A stretch of DNA of 64,000 bases, from the NCBI RefSeq assembly GCF_025447595.1, contig NZ_JAOEJU010000003.1:300985-364984 (forward strand), given 5' to 3'. This stretch comes from Pseudomonas koreensis (GTDB lineage Bacteria; Pseudomonadota; Gammaproteobacteria; Pseudomonadales; Pseudomonadaceae). Below, one piece after another: positions 37,017 through 46,158 of the stretch (its first letter is position 1; every line of letters starts with the position of its first letter). A program made the translations under genes and the position numbers. Below the pieces are notes generated by a model. That model ran no database searches. It was given only the letters and a program-made list of their open reading frames with translations, and was not told the origin of the DNA.

Positions 37017-37460
37017 ATGGCAGGCACGGGGATTCTCCCGCCGCTGTTCGAACGCCTCGCGTCCAGCGAGGCGGATGGCGTGCAGGCGTTCGATCGCCAG
37101 GGCCTGCTCGACTCGGTGCACACCGAACTGGCGCGCCTGTTCAACACCCGCCGTGGCCCGCGCACCCTGACCTCCCCGCCCAGCGTCATCGACTACGGCA
37201 TCGCGGACTGGAGCGCCCTGCAACAACAGCGCAGCGATGACCGTCGCCGTCTGGCGCGGGATATTCGCGAAGCCATCACCCATTTCGAACCGCGCCTGCT
37301 GCTTGGCGAGGTTCAGGTCAATCCCCTGCCCGAGCACCCGCAGCGCCTGAGCATTCGCCTGCTCGGCGAGTTGCGCAGCGGCACGCAGCACTGGCCGGTG
37401 GCGTTTGTCATCGAGCCCGGCAACGAAGGGCTGGAGGTGCGCCATGAGCGACTCGATTGA
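37017..37460 (+). CDS. tssE: T6SS baseplate protein TssE
   Basis: gp25-like baseplate wedge component, 147 residues. The L-L-D-S-V-H-T-E-L-A-R-L-F-N-T-R segment and S-V-I-D-Y-G-I-A-D-W-S motif match gp25/TssE. E-P-R-L-L-L-G-E-V-Q-V near residue 95 includes the family E-P-R-L. It overlaps tssF by 17 nt. Confidence 0.92.
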   Translation: MAGTGILPPLFERLASSEADGVQAFDRQGLLDSVHTELARLFNTRRGPRTLTSPPSVIDYGIADWSALQQQRSDDRRRLARDIREAITHFEPRLLLGEVQVNPLPEHPQRLSIRLLGELRSGTQHWPVAFVIEPGNEGLEVRHERLD

Positions 37461-39237
37461 CCCGCAACTGCTCGACTATTACCAGCGCGAACTGACCTGG
37501 CTGCGACATGCCGGCGGACAGTTTGCCGAGCGCTATCCGAAAGTCGCGCGACGGCTGGAACTCTCCCCCGGCGAATGCCCCGATCCGCACGTCGAACGTT
37601 TGCTGGAAGGTTTCGCCCTGCTCGCCGCACGCCTGCAACGGCGGCTGGATGACGACTACGCCGAATTCAGCGACGCATTGCTCGAACAGCTTTATCCCCT
37701 GGCCATGCGCCCGTTGCCTTCGTGCGCGATTGTCCAGTTCGAGCCGGACCCGAGCAAAGGCAACCTCGACGGCGGCTATCCCCTGCCCCGGGACACGCCG
37801 TTGTTTGTCACCACCAGCAAGGGCGAAAGCATCCACTTTCGCACCAGCGCCGCCGTGCGCTTGTGGCCGGTCGAAGTCAGCGAGGCCTTGTTGTTGGGCA
37901 GCGATGAAGCGCAGGCCCTGACCGGTGTGGCGCAGTCCCGTTCGGCGCTGCGGCTGAGTCTGCGTTGCCTCGGCGACAGCCAGTGGTCCGAGCTTGGCAT
38001 CGAACATTTGCGCATTCACCTGGCCGCATCACCGGTAATCAATGCCAGCCTCTATGACTTGCTCGGTGCCCATGCGGTGCAAGTGCTCGCAGGCTCGCCA
38101 GGGAGCATTCCCGCCAGCGTGAAGGGCCTGCCGAAAATCGTCGGTTTCGCCGACGACGAAGTGCTGCTGCCGGACGAAGACGGCGTGCATCCGGGCATGC
38201 GTCTGCTGGCCGAGTACTTCGCGTTCCCGGACAAATTCCACTTCTTTGATCTGCCACTGTCCGGCGTGTCGAGTGACAGCCAGATGCTGTATCTGTACAT
38301 CGTTTTTGACCGGGCCCCGGCCGGCCGATTGCACTTGCAGGCCAGCGATGTAGCCCTCGGCTGTGCGCCGGTGATCAACCTGTTCCCGCGCACTTCAGAG
38401 CCGCTGCGCCCGGACGGCACCCGCAGTGAATACCGCTTGATCGCCGACAGCCACCGGGAAAACAGCGTCGAGATCCACAGCATCCGCAGCGTACGCGCCA
38501 GCTCCGCCAGCGGTGTGCAGCGGCTGCCGGCGTATTTCGGAAGCCAGCACAGCAGCGGTGACCGGCAACGTTACTGGCACGCGCGACGGGTCAGCGGACA
38601 GACACCGAACCGGCTCGGCAGCGACCTTCTGGTCAGCGTCGTCGACACCCGTTTCGAACCGCAGACCGACCTGCCCGATTACAGCCTCACCGCCGAACTG
38701 CTCTGCACCAATCGGTATCTGGCCCAGAGCCTGCCCGCCGGTACACCGCTGGGTTTCGAACGGCCGGGCCCGGTGGCGTGGGCGCGCCTGCGCAATCCGC
38801 CGAGTCCGCAAAGCCTGCCGCGTCTGGACGGTGATTCGCGCTGGCGGCTGGTGTCGCAACTGACCCTCAATCATCTGTCGCTGGTCGAAGGGCCCCAGGC
38901 GCTGGATGCGCTGAAGGAAATCCTGACCCTGCACAACCTGCGCGATGAGGCCAGCGCCCTGCGTCAGATTGAAGGCCTGCTGAGCCTCGGTTGCGAACGG
39001 GTGATCAGCCATGTCGGCGCCGACGCCTGGCGCGGTTGGCGCAACGGACTTGAAGTGCAATTGCAGCTTGATCCGCAGCATTTCGTTGGCAGCAGCGCCG
39101 TGTTGTTTTCAGCAGTGCTCGCGCAGTTCTTTTCGGTGTACGCCACAGCCAATCGCTTTGTGCGCACGGTACTCATGCAGGCAGACAAGGAGGTCAAGGC
39201 ATGGCAACCCCAAGCCGGCATGCCCCTGTCGCTCTGA
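37444..39237 (+). CDS. tssF: T6SS baseplate protein TssF
   Basis: Baseplate wedge subunit of 597 residues. Typical motifs are L-L-D-Y-Y-Q-R-E-L-T-W-L-R near the N-terminus, F-A-E-R-Y-P-K-V-A-R-R-L and C-P-D-P-H-V-E-R-L-L-E-G-F-A. ATG 37444 within the end of tssE is the standard start, and the frame extends 13 codons upstream without support. It overlaps tssG by 37 nt, indicating translational coupling. Confidence 0.94.
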   Translation: MSDSIDPQLLDYYQRELTWLRHAGGQFAERYPKVARRLELSPGECPDPHVERLLEGFALLAARLQRRLDDDYAEFSDALLEQLYPLAMRPLPSCAIVQFEPDPSKGNLDGGYPLPRDTPLFVTTSKGESIHFRTSAAVRLWPVEVSEALLLGSDEAQALTGVAQSRSALRLSLRCLGDSQWSELGIEHLRIHLAASPVINASLYDLLGAHAVQVLAGSPGSIPASVKGLPKIVGFADDEVLLPDEDGVHPGMRLLAEYFAFPDKFHFFDLPLSGVSSDSQMLYLYIVFDRAPAGRLHLQASDVALGCAPVINLFPRTSEPLRPDGTRSEYRLIADSHRENSVEIHSIRSVRASSASGVQRLPAYFGSQHSSGDRQRYWHARRVSGQTPNRLGSDLLVSVVDTRFEPQTDLPDYSLTAELLCTNRYLAQSLPAGTPLGFERPGPVAWARLRNPPSPQSLPRLDGDSRWRLVSQLTLNHLSLVEGPQALDALKEILTLHNLRDEASALRQIEGLLSLGCERVISHVGADAWRGWRNGLEVQLQLDPQHFVGSSAVLFSAVLAQFFSVYATANRFVRTVLMQADKEVKAWQPQAGMPLSL

Positions 39238-40226
39238 CCCTGAGCCAGCGCCTGCGCCGCGATCCGCAGGCATTCGAATGGTTGCAGGCGTTGCTGTTGC
39301 TGGAGCGCGAACAGCCCCAGGCCGACGCCCTCGGTTCGGGCACATCGCCACAGGCCGAAGCGCTGAAATTGCGCGGGCCGCTGACGCCGTTGTTCGCCGC
39401 CAGCCAGATCGAAAGCCTGGAGGAAAACCCCGGTGAACCGCTGACCCTGAACTCGCCGATGTTCGGCCTCGGCGGCCCCGACGGCCCACTGCCTTACGCT
39501 TATCAGGAATGGCTGCAACAGCGTGCGCGGGCCAAGGATCACGCGCCCGCCGAGTTCCTCGACCTGTTTCAGCATCGGTTGCTCAGCCTGCTGTACAAGG
39601 TGATGCGCAAACACCGGATCGCCCTCGGGTTTATCACGCCCGGCGCCTCGCCGGTGCAGGCCCAATTGCGGGCGCTGACCGGGTTGTTGCCCAAATCCCT
39701 GCAAGAACGTCAGGCGATTCCCGACTGTGCCGTTCTGGCCTGCACGGCGTTGTACGCCGATGGCCGCCGGTCGTTGGCGGGGTTCGCGGCAATTGTCCGC
39801 GAGCAGTTTTCCGTGCCGGTGGAACTGAGCGCCTATGAAGGGGCGTGGCGTGAAATCCCACACGCCAGCCGCAGCGTCATGAAGGCTGGCGGACGCAATC
39901 TGCAACTCGGCCGCAGCGCTGTCGCCGGGACTCGGGTCTGGGATGAACATGCCGGGATTCGCCTGACGCTGGGGCCGCTACCATCGACGCAGGCCGCGCG
40001 CTTCTTGCCGGACGGTGAGGCGCATCCGGCACTGGCGAGTCTCGCTGCGCTGTATTTCGGCCCGGATCTGGACGTGAAACTGGTGTTGCTGGTGCGCGGT
40101 GCGGGGCCACTGCAACTCGGCCGACAAACCCCGGCCCTGTTGAGCTGGAACGGTGGCCTGCAACGTCAGACCAGCCTGACCGTGCAACGGATCGAAACCC
40201 GCCTGCGTCAGCTGGAGATCACCTGA
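39201..40226 (+). CDS. tssG: T6SS baseplate protein TssG
   Basis: Baseplate wedge partner of TssF, 341 residues. It carries F-E-W-L-Q-A-L-L-L-L-E, the F-G-L-G-G-P-D-G-P-L-P-Y motif and F-L-D-L-F-Q-H-R-L-L-S-L-L-Y, all family hallmarks. It lies between tssF and clpV. Only one base separates its stop from the clpV start. Confidence 0.93.
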   Translation: MATPSRHAPVALTLSQRLRRDPQAFEWLQALLLLEREQPQADALGSGTSPQAEALKLRGPLTPLFAASQIESLEENPGEPLTLNSPMFGLGGPDGPLPYAYQEWLQQRARAKDHAPAEFLDLFQHRLLSLLYKVMRKHRIALGFITPGASPVQAQLRALTGLLPKSLQERQAIPDCAVLACTALYADGRRSLAGFAAIVREQFSVPVELSAYEGAWREIPHASRSVMKAGGRNLQLGRSAVAGTRVWDEHAGIRLTLGPLPSTQAARFLPDGEAHPALASLAALYFGPDLDVKLVLLVRGAGPLQLGRQTPALLSWNGGLQRQTSLTVQRIETRLRQLEIT

Positions 40227-40227
40227 A

Positions 40228-42768
40228 ATGGAACTGGCCAGCCTGATCGGGCGCCTCAACCCGGACAACCGCCGCGCCCTCGAACGTGCCGCGCAACGGT
40301 GCTTGCAGCGCGGGCATCACTTTGTCGAGATCGAGCATCTGCTGCTGGAACTGCTGGATATCGAGGGCGGCGATTTTGCGTTTCTACTGCCGCGTTTTGG
40401 ATTGGAACGGGATGCGCTGACGGCGGAGATCAACAAGGCGCTGGATCTGTTCAAGGCTGGCAGCACGCGCACACCGGCGTTGTCTTCGCACACGCTCGGG
40501 TTGCTGGAAGACGCAGTGGTACAGGCCAGTGTGCTGGGCATCGACAGCATTCGTTCCGGGCTGCTTTTATTGGCGTTGATCGACCGTGACGAGCGCCGCA
40601 GCCTGCTGCTCAACAGTGCGTCGTCGTTGCTGCGAATTCCCAAAGAAGCCCTGCGCGCAAACCTGCTGGAGTGGACGGAAAACTCACGCGAGCACGTTGG
40701 CCCGCGCTCTGTGTCTTCGGGGAGTCCAACGACACGCCAGGACTCGGTGCTCGATCAATACACCCAGGATCTGACCGCAGACGCCCATGCCGGGCGCATC
40801 GACCCGATCGTCGGTCGCGACGGCGAAATTCGTCAGTGCATCGACATTCTTTTAAGACGCCGGCAAAACAATCCGATTCTGGTCGGTGCGCCGGGCGTAG
40901 GCAAAACCGCCGTAGTCGAAGGCCTGGCGCTGCGCATCGCCGCCGGGGATGTGCCGCCGTCGTTGCAGGAAGTCAGTTTGCGGGTGCTCGACCTTGGTTT
41001 GCTGCAGGCTGGGGCCGGGGTCAAAGGCGAATTCGAACAGCGGCTCAAAGGTGTGATCGACGCGGTTCGCAGCGCCGATAAACCGATCATTCTGTTCATC
41101 GACGAGGCCCACACGCTGATCGGCGCTGGCGGTGCTGAGGGCGGCAGCGATGCCGCCAACCTGCTGAAACCTGCGCTGGCCCGAGGCGAGTTGCGCACCC
41201 TCGCCGCAACAACCTGGATGGAATACAAGAAATACTTCGAGAAAGACCCGGCCCTCGCCCGCCGTTTTCAACTGGTGCAGGTTGAGGAACCCGACGAAAT
41301 CACCGCTGTGGAAATGCTTCGCGGCGTGGCAGCCAAACTCGAACAGCACCACGGCGTGCAAGTGCTGGACGCGGCGATCCACGAAGCGGTGAAACTCTCG
41401 CATCGCTACATCTCCGGCCGCCAGCTACCGGACAAAGCCATCAGCGTCCTCGACACCGCGTGCGCCCGGGTCGCCCTCGGCCAACACGACGTGCCGCCAC
41501 CGCTGGAGAGCCTGCGCCACCGTCAGCAAAGCCTGAAAGAAGAAGTCGAACGGCTGCGCCGGGAACAGGCCACCGGGCTCGATCACCGGGAGCGCATCAC
41601 CCTGCTGGAAAGCGAATCGAAGACCAACGTCCAGGCCATCCGCGAACTGGAAACCCGCTGGGGGGAAGAGCGCGTCGCCGTGCGCGAACTGCTCGATACC
41701 CGCCGCGAATTGCTCGACCTCAGTGAACGCGCCGACAGCGACAAACCCGACGAAGCCACCGACAGTCGCATCGATCATCTGGCCGCCGAACTGCTGCGCC
41801 TGGAAGCCGGGCTCGATGCGATTCGCCAGGACGACCCGCTTGTGCCCGAACAGGTCGACGGCAAAACCGTCGCCGCCGTGATCGCCGGCTGGACCGGCAT
41901 CCCCGTCGGCAAAATGCTCGCCGACGAAGCCCACGCCGTGCGCACCCTTGGCACACGCATGGGCCAGCGCGTCATGGGTCAGAGCACCGCGCTCAACACC
42001 ATCGCGCAACGCTTGCAGGCCTATCGCGCGGGGCTCACCGATCCGCAAAAACCGGTCGGTGTGTTCCTGCTGGTCGGCCCCACGGGCGTGGGCAAAACCG
42101 AAACCGCGTATGCGTTGGCCGACGCGCTGTATGGCGGCGAACGCAATCTGATCAGCATCAATCTTTCGGAATATCAGGAAGCCCACACCGTCAGCCAGCT
42201 CAAGGGTGCACCGCCTGGCTACGTCGGTTACGGCAGTGGCGGTGTGCTCACCGAAGCCGTGCGGCGCAAACCGTATTCGGTGGTGTTGCTGGATGAAATC
42301 GAGAAGGCGCATCCGGATGTGCTGGAAGCGTTTTACAACGTGTTCGATAAGGGCTTGATGGAGGACGGCACCGGGCTGGTGGTCGACTTCAAAAACACCG
42401 TGATGCTCGCGACCAGCAATGTTGGCGCTGAGCTTTTACTCGATACGCCGGTTGCACAACTTGGTTCCGAGGCGTTCAACGAAGCGCTGCATAAAGTCTT
42501 GCTGCAAGCCTTCCGCCCGGCGTTTCTGGCGCGCATGACGGTGGTTGCGTATCGGCCGCTGGATGAGGCGACGCTGGAAGGGATTGTGCTCGCCAAGCTG
42601 GAAAAACTGCGCGGTCGTTACAAGGCTGCGACCGGCAAGCAGTTCGAATTTGATTCGGGAATCGTCAAGGCCGTGCTCGCCAAATGCAGCGCGGCGGGTG
42701 CGAGGGATGTCGAGAACGTGTTGATGACGCAGGTGACAGGGAAATTGGCGGAGTGGGTGTTGGAGTAA
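40228..42768 (+). CDS. clpV: T6SS AAA+ ATPase ClpV (TssH)
   Basis: Disassembles contracted sheaths for recycling, 846 residues. An N-terminal Clp_N domain (about 1-150) precedes the first AAA module with Walker A G-A-P-G-V-G-K-T, then the coiled-coil middle domain, and a second AAA module with G-P-T-G-V-G-K-T and L-L-D-E-I-E-K-A-H. The N-domain motif L-N-P-D-N-R-R-A-L-E fits ClpV rather than ClpB. It ends the core rightward operon. Confidence 0.95.
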   Translation: MELASLIGRLNPDNRRALERAAQRCLQRGHHFVEIEHLLLELLDIEGGDFAFLLPRFGLERDALTAEINKALDLFKAGSTRTPALSSHTLGLLEDAVVQASVLGIDSIRSGLLLLALIDRDERRSLLLNSASSLLRIPKEALRANLLEWTENSREHVGPRSVSSGSPTTRQDSVLDQYTQDLTADAHAGRIDPIVGRDGEIRQCIDILLRRRQNNPILVGAPGVGKTAVVEGLALRIAAGDVPPSLQEVSLRVLDLGLLQAGAGVKGEFEQRLKGVIDAVRSADKPIILFIDEAHTLIGAGGAEGGSDAANLLKPALARGELRTLAATTWMEYKKYFEKDPALARRFQLVQVEEPDEITAVEMLRGVAAKLEQHHGVQVLDAAIHEAVKLSHRYISGRQLPDKAISVLDTACARVALGQHDVPPPLESLRHRQQSLKEEVERLRREQATGLDHRERITLLESESKTNVQAIRELETRWGEERVAVRELLDTRRELLDLSERADSDKPDEATDSRIDHLAAELLRLEAGLDAIRQDDPLVPEQVDGKTVAAVIAGWTGIPVGKMLADEAHAVRTLGTRMGQRVMGQSTALNTIAQRLQAYRAGLTDPQKPVGVFLLVGPTGVGKTETAYALADALYGGERNLISINLSEYQEAHTVSQLKGAPPGYVGYGSGGVLTEAVRRKPYSVVLLDEIEKAHPDVLEAFYNVFDKGLMEDGTGLVVDFKNTVMLATSNVGAELLLDTPVAQLGSEAFNEALHKVLLQAFRPAFLARMTVVAYRPLDEATLEGIVLAKLEKLRGRYKAATGKQFEFDSGIVKAVLAKCSAAGARDVENVLMTQVTGKLAEWVLE

Positions 42769-42845
42769 CGCCCCGCGTCCGCAGCAAGTGCACGAAAACC
42801 GTGATGAAAGGAAGGCGTTCTTCCAAAACTGACAAGGATAATGTC

Positions 42846-44342
42846 ATGAAAAAAAGCCTGAAATACCCGATGAGTCTGCTGGGCGCCTGTATCGCAATAC
42901 CGTTGTCCGCTCAAGCGGACACTCGACATTCGGAAGACGAACTGGTGGGCAAGGTGTCCTTCCTGACCTCCACGGTCGAAAAGCTCAATGACGCGAACCT
43001 GCAGATCGACCCCTTTCTGACCTCGGCGATTTCCCCGCCGCCGGATTACAAGGGGCCGCTGTTCACGCTCAGCCATGATTATCCGGATAAGTTGCCGACT
43101 GGCACTTCATTCCCGTGGAGCAAGACCACCGGCAACGGCAAGATCACCCAGGCCAACGCCGGTGCCTACGTTCAGGCACTCAAAGACTACGTCTCGCCTG
43201 ACATGCGCAAGATCGTCTACGACTACGCGAACTGGAACTACAAGGGTAGCGGCTGGTACGACTCGATCTGGCTGGGCATAGAGCGTGAGCCCATTCGTGG
43301 TGTGTATGTCGGGTCAGGTTTTCCCGCCGGCACGCTGACGGATCAGACCCTGCCCGTGACCACGTATGTGCTGACGCTGTACGACACCCGCGCGGCGAAA
43401 ACCCTCGGCGATATCTGGGGCAAAACCCCTGAACGCGCGATGAATCCGGTGCTGGAAACGAGCACCACGCAGTTTGCCGAAGGCAGCGTCATCATCAAAT
43501 TCGCGATGGTCAGTGCCTGTGGCAGCGATTGGCCCCCCATGGAAGGTGCCGCCCAATGGGAAATCTACGCACCGGTAAACACCAGCAACGGCAGCGCGCT
43601 GAATAAAACACAGTGCGTCGGCAAAGACTTCAAGGGCACCACCACGCAACCGGCGATGACCAATGTGTCGCTGATGCAGTTCGACATCATCGTCAAGGAC
43701 AGCGTCGCGTCCCCGCAAACCGGTTGGGTGTTTTCGACGCTGGTCTACGACAAGAACGCGCCGGGTAAAGACGCCTGGGACAAGATGATTCCGCTGGGCG
43801 CCACCTGGGGCGGCAACCCGGACGTCATCAACACAGCGCCTACGGCGCTGACGCCGCCGGTTACGGTCAATCAGAAACTCAGCGAAAACTGGGTCAATCC
43901 CAAATCGCCGGCCTATTCGGTTTCCACCCTGGGATGGGACGGCCGATTGTCAGGCCCGAATGACGGCGCCGTCGTGACTCCCGCCTGGACCGGATCGCAC
44001 TACTTCCCGGCCGGACTGGCCAGCGCTGGATGCCTGGGCTGCCACAGCAGCGCCCAGTATCCGATGACCGCTTTCTTGCTGCCCACCTCCAGCTACCCAC
44101 CGCAAACCATCGATCCGCCACTGTCAGGCAGCGATCCTGACGCGGCACTGGTCATGGCCGAACCCGGGTCGAAACTCTGGATGAGCTGGTTCCAGAGCCG
44201 CGACGGCAAGACCCCGATGGGGCCGAACACCGCACAAGGCGCGAAACCGGTGGCGCTGGATTACGACATGGTGACGGCGTTCAAGGCGATTCCGATGTGG
44301 CAGCAGGCCAAGGCGGCTGAGGCTAAAAATGCTGGGAAGTGA
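42846..44342 (+). CDS. exported CxxCH (c-type haem motif) protein, unrecognised family
   Basis: A 498-residue exported protein. A signal peptide ends at A-Q-A|D (about residue 24). A single C396-L-G-C399-H400 motif would bind one haem c. Two other cysteines lie at about 225 and 257. The large N-terminal part (about 40-380) is Trp/Tyr/Pro-rich and I recognise no fold. It begins 77 nt after clpV, with its own AAGGATAATGTC ribosome site, and is followed by a terminator-like palindrome. It may simply be an inserted periplasmic redox protein, or may serve the secretion locus. No T6SS role is shown by sequence. Confidence 0.6.
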   Translation: MKKSLKYPMSLLGACIAIPLSAQADTRHSEDELVGKVSFLTSTVEKLNDANLQIDPFLTSAISPPPDYKGPLFTLSHDYPDKLPTGTSFPWSKTTGNGKITQANAGAYVQALKDYVSPDMRKIVYDYANWNYKGSGWYDSIWLGIEREPIRGVYVGSGFPAGTLTDQTLPVTTYVLTLYDTRAAKTLGDIWGKTPERAMNPVLETSTTQFAEGSVIIKFAMVSACGSDWPPMEGAAQWEIYAPVNTSNGSALNKTQCVGKDFKGTTTQPAMTNVSLMQFDIIVKDSVASPQTGWVFSTLVYDKNAPGKDAWDKMIPLGATWGGNPDVINTAPTALTPPVTVNQKLSENWVNPKSPAYSVSTLGWDGRLSGPNDGAVVTPAWTGSHYFPAGLASAGCLGCHSSAQYPMTAFLLPTSSYPPQTIDPPLSGSDPDAALVMAEPGSKLWMSWFQSRDGKTPMGPNTAQGAKPVALDYDMVTAFKAIPMWQQAKAAEAKNAGK

Positions 44343-44367
44343 CTGAGTCAAAGGGGACGTATCCACG

Positions 44368-44418
44368 GGGACGGATGAATGTTGGCCGTTTGCCAGACAA
44401 ATAAATCCGTCCCCTTTT
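44368..44418. repeat. nested palindrome / terminator with AAAGGGGAC border repeats
   Basis: GGGGACGGAT/ATCCGTCCCC (44368-44377 with 44405-44414) encloses a smaller stem TTGGC/GCCAG, then TTTT. AAAGGGGAC at 44352 and GTCCCCTTTT repeats at 44409 and 44421 flank it. It is unlike the GTGGGAGC REP family. Confidence 0.6.
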
Positions 44419-44461
44419 CAGTCCCCTTTTCAAGAGATAGGCTTTCAAGGGAGTGCGTGAC

Positions 44462-45409
44462 GTGGCCGAGTATGTATTTACCGTGAAGTTGCCAGCCGCT
44501 CGCAGTGGCGGAACACCGGATTGCGATAAATGGACCTTCCACCACGTGCTGCCGTGGAAATATTTTTATTGCCTTGGCAGCCTGCTCGGGTATTACCAGA
44601 CGGCGGTGATCCTCAACTACAGCCAGTTGACCGATGGTCCCCCCGCTGTAGCCAACCGCACGACACTCAACACCAAGTTCCAGGACATCGTCCAGTGCAA
44701 TAACGAGATCACCTTGGTGAAAAGTCTGCTGGGTATGGTTGAGGCACAGAGGTTGCTCAATGGTCTCGCGCGGACATCCAACGGGGTGGCTGATCGACTG
44801 GCCACGGAAACCGTTTCCGCCAATATTTCCAGGTTGTTCGTCGAATGCACCAGCCCGGTGTTCGGCGGTTTTCCAGGCATGGAGGGCAAGCAGCGCAACG
44901 ACGATCCTGAATCAACCATGGAAAAGAACCGACCTTTCAACGGCGATGCCACCTGGTGGGCGGCGCTCCAGGCCATCGGGGCAAAACTCGAACTGTCCAG
45001 TTACTGGGCACCTAACGAGCGAAATGGCTGTAAGGACATCAAGAGCGCCGGTTACGGCGACAAGGTGAAGTTCAAACTCACTGACGCGCATTTCAACGAT
45101 GAAATTTTCGCTCACCTCAGAACACTGGTCACCCCCGGGTTCAACACCACAGTGCTCCCGTTCGATGCCAAATCCTGGCTCAGTCACTACAACGGCTCGA
45201 CATGGTCGTTCAACATCACCGACAACCAGTTTCAGGTTCCCGAATATGGAGCCGATCTCTCAGGCCTGCGCTTCTCGGTGTCTACGATCGACAGCCATGC
45301 CGGGCGAAAAAAACATGTGGCGTTCACCCGTTGCCCCACCATCAACAACGAAATGAACCAACTGCGGCCTACCAAGGAGACATTGAAAACGTTGAACAAC
45401 CACGCCTGA
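44462..45409 (+). CDS. unrecognised protein with HHxxPW motif; candidate T6SS cargo or partner
   Basis: A cytosolic-looking protein of 315 residues without a signal peptide. Near the N-terminus C21-D-K-W-T-F-H27-H28-V-L-P31-W32 resembles the HHxxP opening of His-Me-finger (AHH/HNH-like) nuclease toxins, but the rest of such a site is not evident. It has six or so cysteines, and I know no family for it. GTG at 44462 with AAGGGAG eight bases upstream was preferred to GTG 44453. Base composition is visibly lower in GC than in the tss genes. It lies 49 nt upstream of the EEP gene, which is followed by vgrG. It could be an effector, an adaptor or an immunity protein. Confidence 0.5.
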   Translation: MAEYVFTVKLPAARSGGTPDCDKWTFHHVLPWKYFYCLGSLLGYYQTAVILNYSQLTDGPPAVANRTTLNTKFQDIVQCNNEITLVKSLLGMVEAQRLLNGLARTSNGVADRLATETVSANISRLFVECTSPVFGGFPGMEGKQRNDDPESTMEKNRPFNGDATWWAALQAIGAKLELSSYWAPNERNGCKDIKSAGYGDKVKFKLTDAHFNDEIFAHLRTLVTPGFNTTVLPFDAKSWLSHYNGSTWSFNITDNQFQVPEYGADLSGLRFSVSTIDSHAGRKKHVAFTRCPTINNEMNQLRPTKETLKTLNNHA

Positions 45410-45458
45410 AATAAATCAGCCGGATGACAAACGCTTTGCAGCAAAGAAGGTCCTTGTC

Positions 45459-46127
45459 ATGAGAATCGGAAGCTTCAATGTCGAAAAAAACGGCAAGTCC
45501 TCAACGTTGGACAAACAGACTCAGGTCGATGTTTTTGTCTACAACTGTTGCTCAAGCAATTGCTGGAACGCCGACATTGTTTTCCTGTGCGAAATACATT
45601 CGGCGCAAATCGACAATTACCGACAGAACCTTGCGGCCATATACCCTTCCTACAACGTTTACTCTTTCACGGGAGGCTATTCCAACGGCTATATCGTCAT
45701 GGTCAAAGGCTTTGAAGAACTGCGTGTAATCAGCCAAGGCAGCCTGTTTGCCCTCAACAGGGATCTGATCGCCGTGGAAGTGCATGGTGTCGGGGGCTAT
45801 ACCGGTTACGTGTTCCTGGCGCACTTCAAATCCGGACAAAGCGGGGTCACCAAAAGCCAGCTCAAGTCCTGCACCGCTCTGGGCGGTAAGTGGGTGGCGA
45901 CGGGGGATCTGAACCTCGACTACAAGAACGTTGGCGAACTCGACAGCGCCGGACTTGCCTATGAATGCTGGGGAGGCCTGCAAACGCAGAATAAGGGCGG
46001 AATTCTCGATTGGGTGCTGGCGTCGGCGGATGTAACTGTTACGCCTGTTGACCTCACCGGGCTGGCGCAAGTATTCGATATGTCTGGCCCCGACCACCGA
46101 CCTATTCTGTTTGACGTCACCGGTTGA
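45459..46127 (+). CDS. endonuclease/exonuclease/phosphatase (DNase I-fold) protein upstream of vgrG
   Basis: A 222-residue EEP-superfamily protein. All expected active-site positions are visible: N7 in G-S-F-N-V, E45 in F-L-C-E-I-H, H122 in L-A-H-F, D150 and N152 in T-G-D-L-N-L-D, D184 in I-L-D-W-V-L, and D212-H213 in G-P-D-H-R-P. This is a metal-dependent phosphodiesterase fold used by nucleases and lipid phosphatases. There is no signal peptide. The GC content is lower than in neighbours. Lying 31 nt before vgrG, it is a good candidate VgrG-linked effector. Fold assignment is firm. Substrate and secretion are inference. Confidence 0.8.
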   Translation: MRIGSFNVEKNGKSSTLDKQTQVDVFVYNCCSSNCWNADIVFLCEIHSAQIDNYRQNLAAIYPSYNVYSFTGGYSNGYIVMVKGFEELRVISQGSLFALNRDLIAVEVHGVGGYTGYVFLAHFKSGQSGVTKSQLKSCTALGGKWVATGDLNLDYKNVGELDSAGLAYECWGGLQTQNKGGILDWVLASADVTVTPVDLTGLAQVFDMSGPDHRPILFDVTG

Positions 46128-46158
46128 GTTCACCCTGCACTGTCAAAGAGGATCGTCG

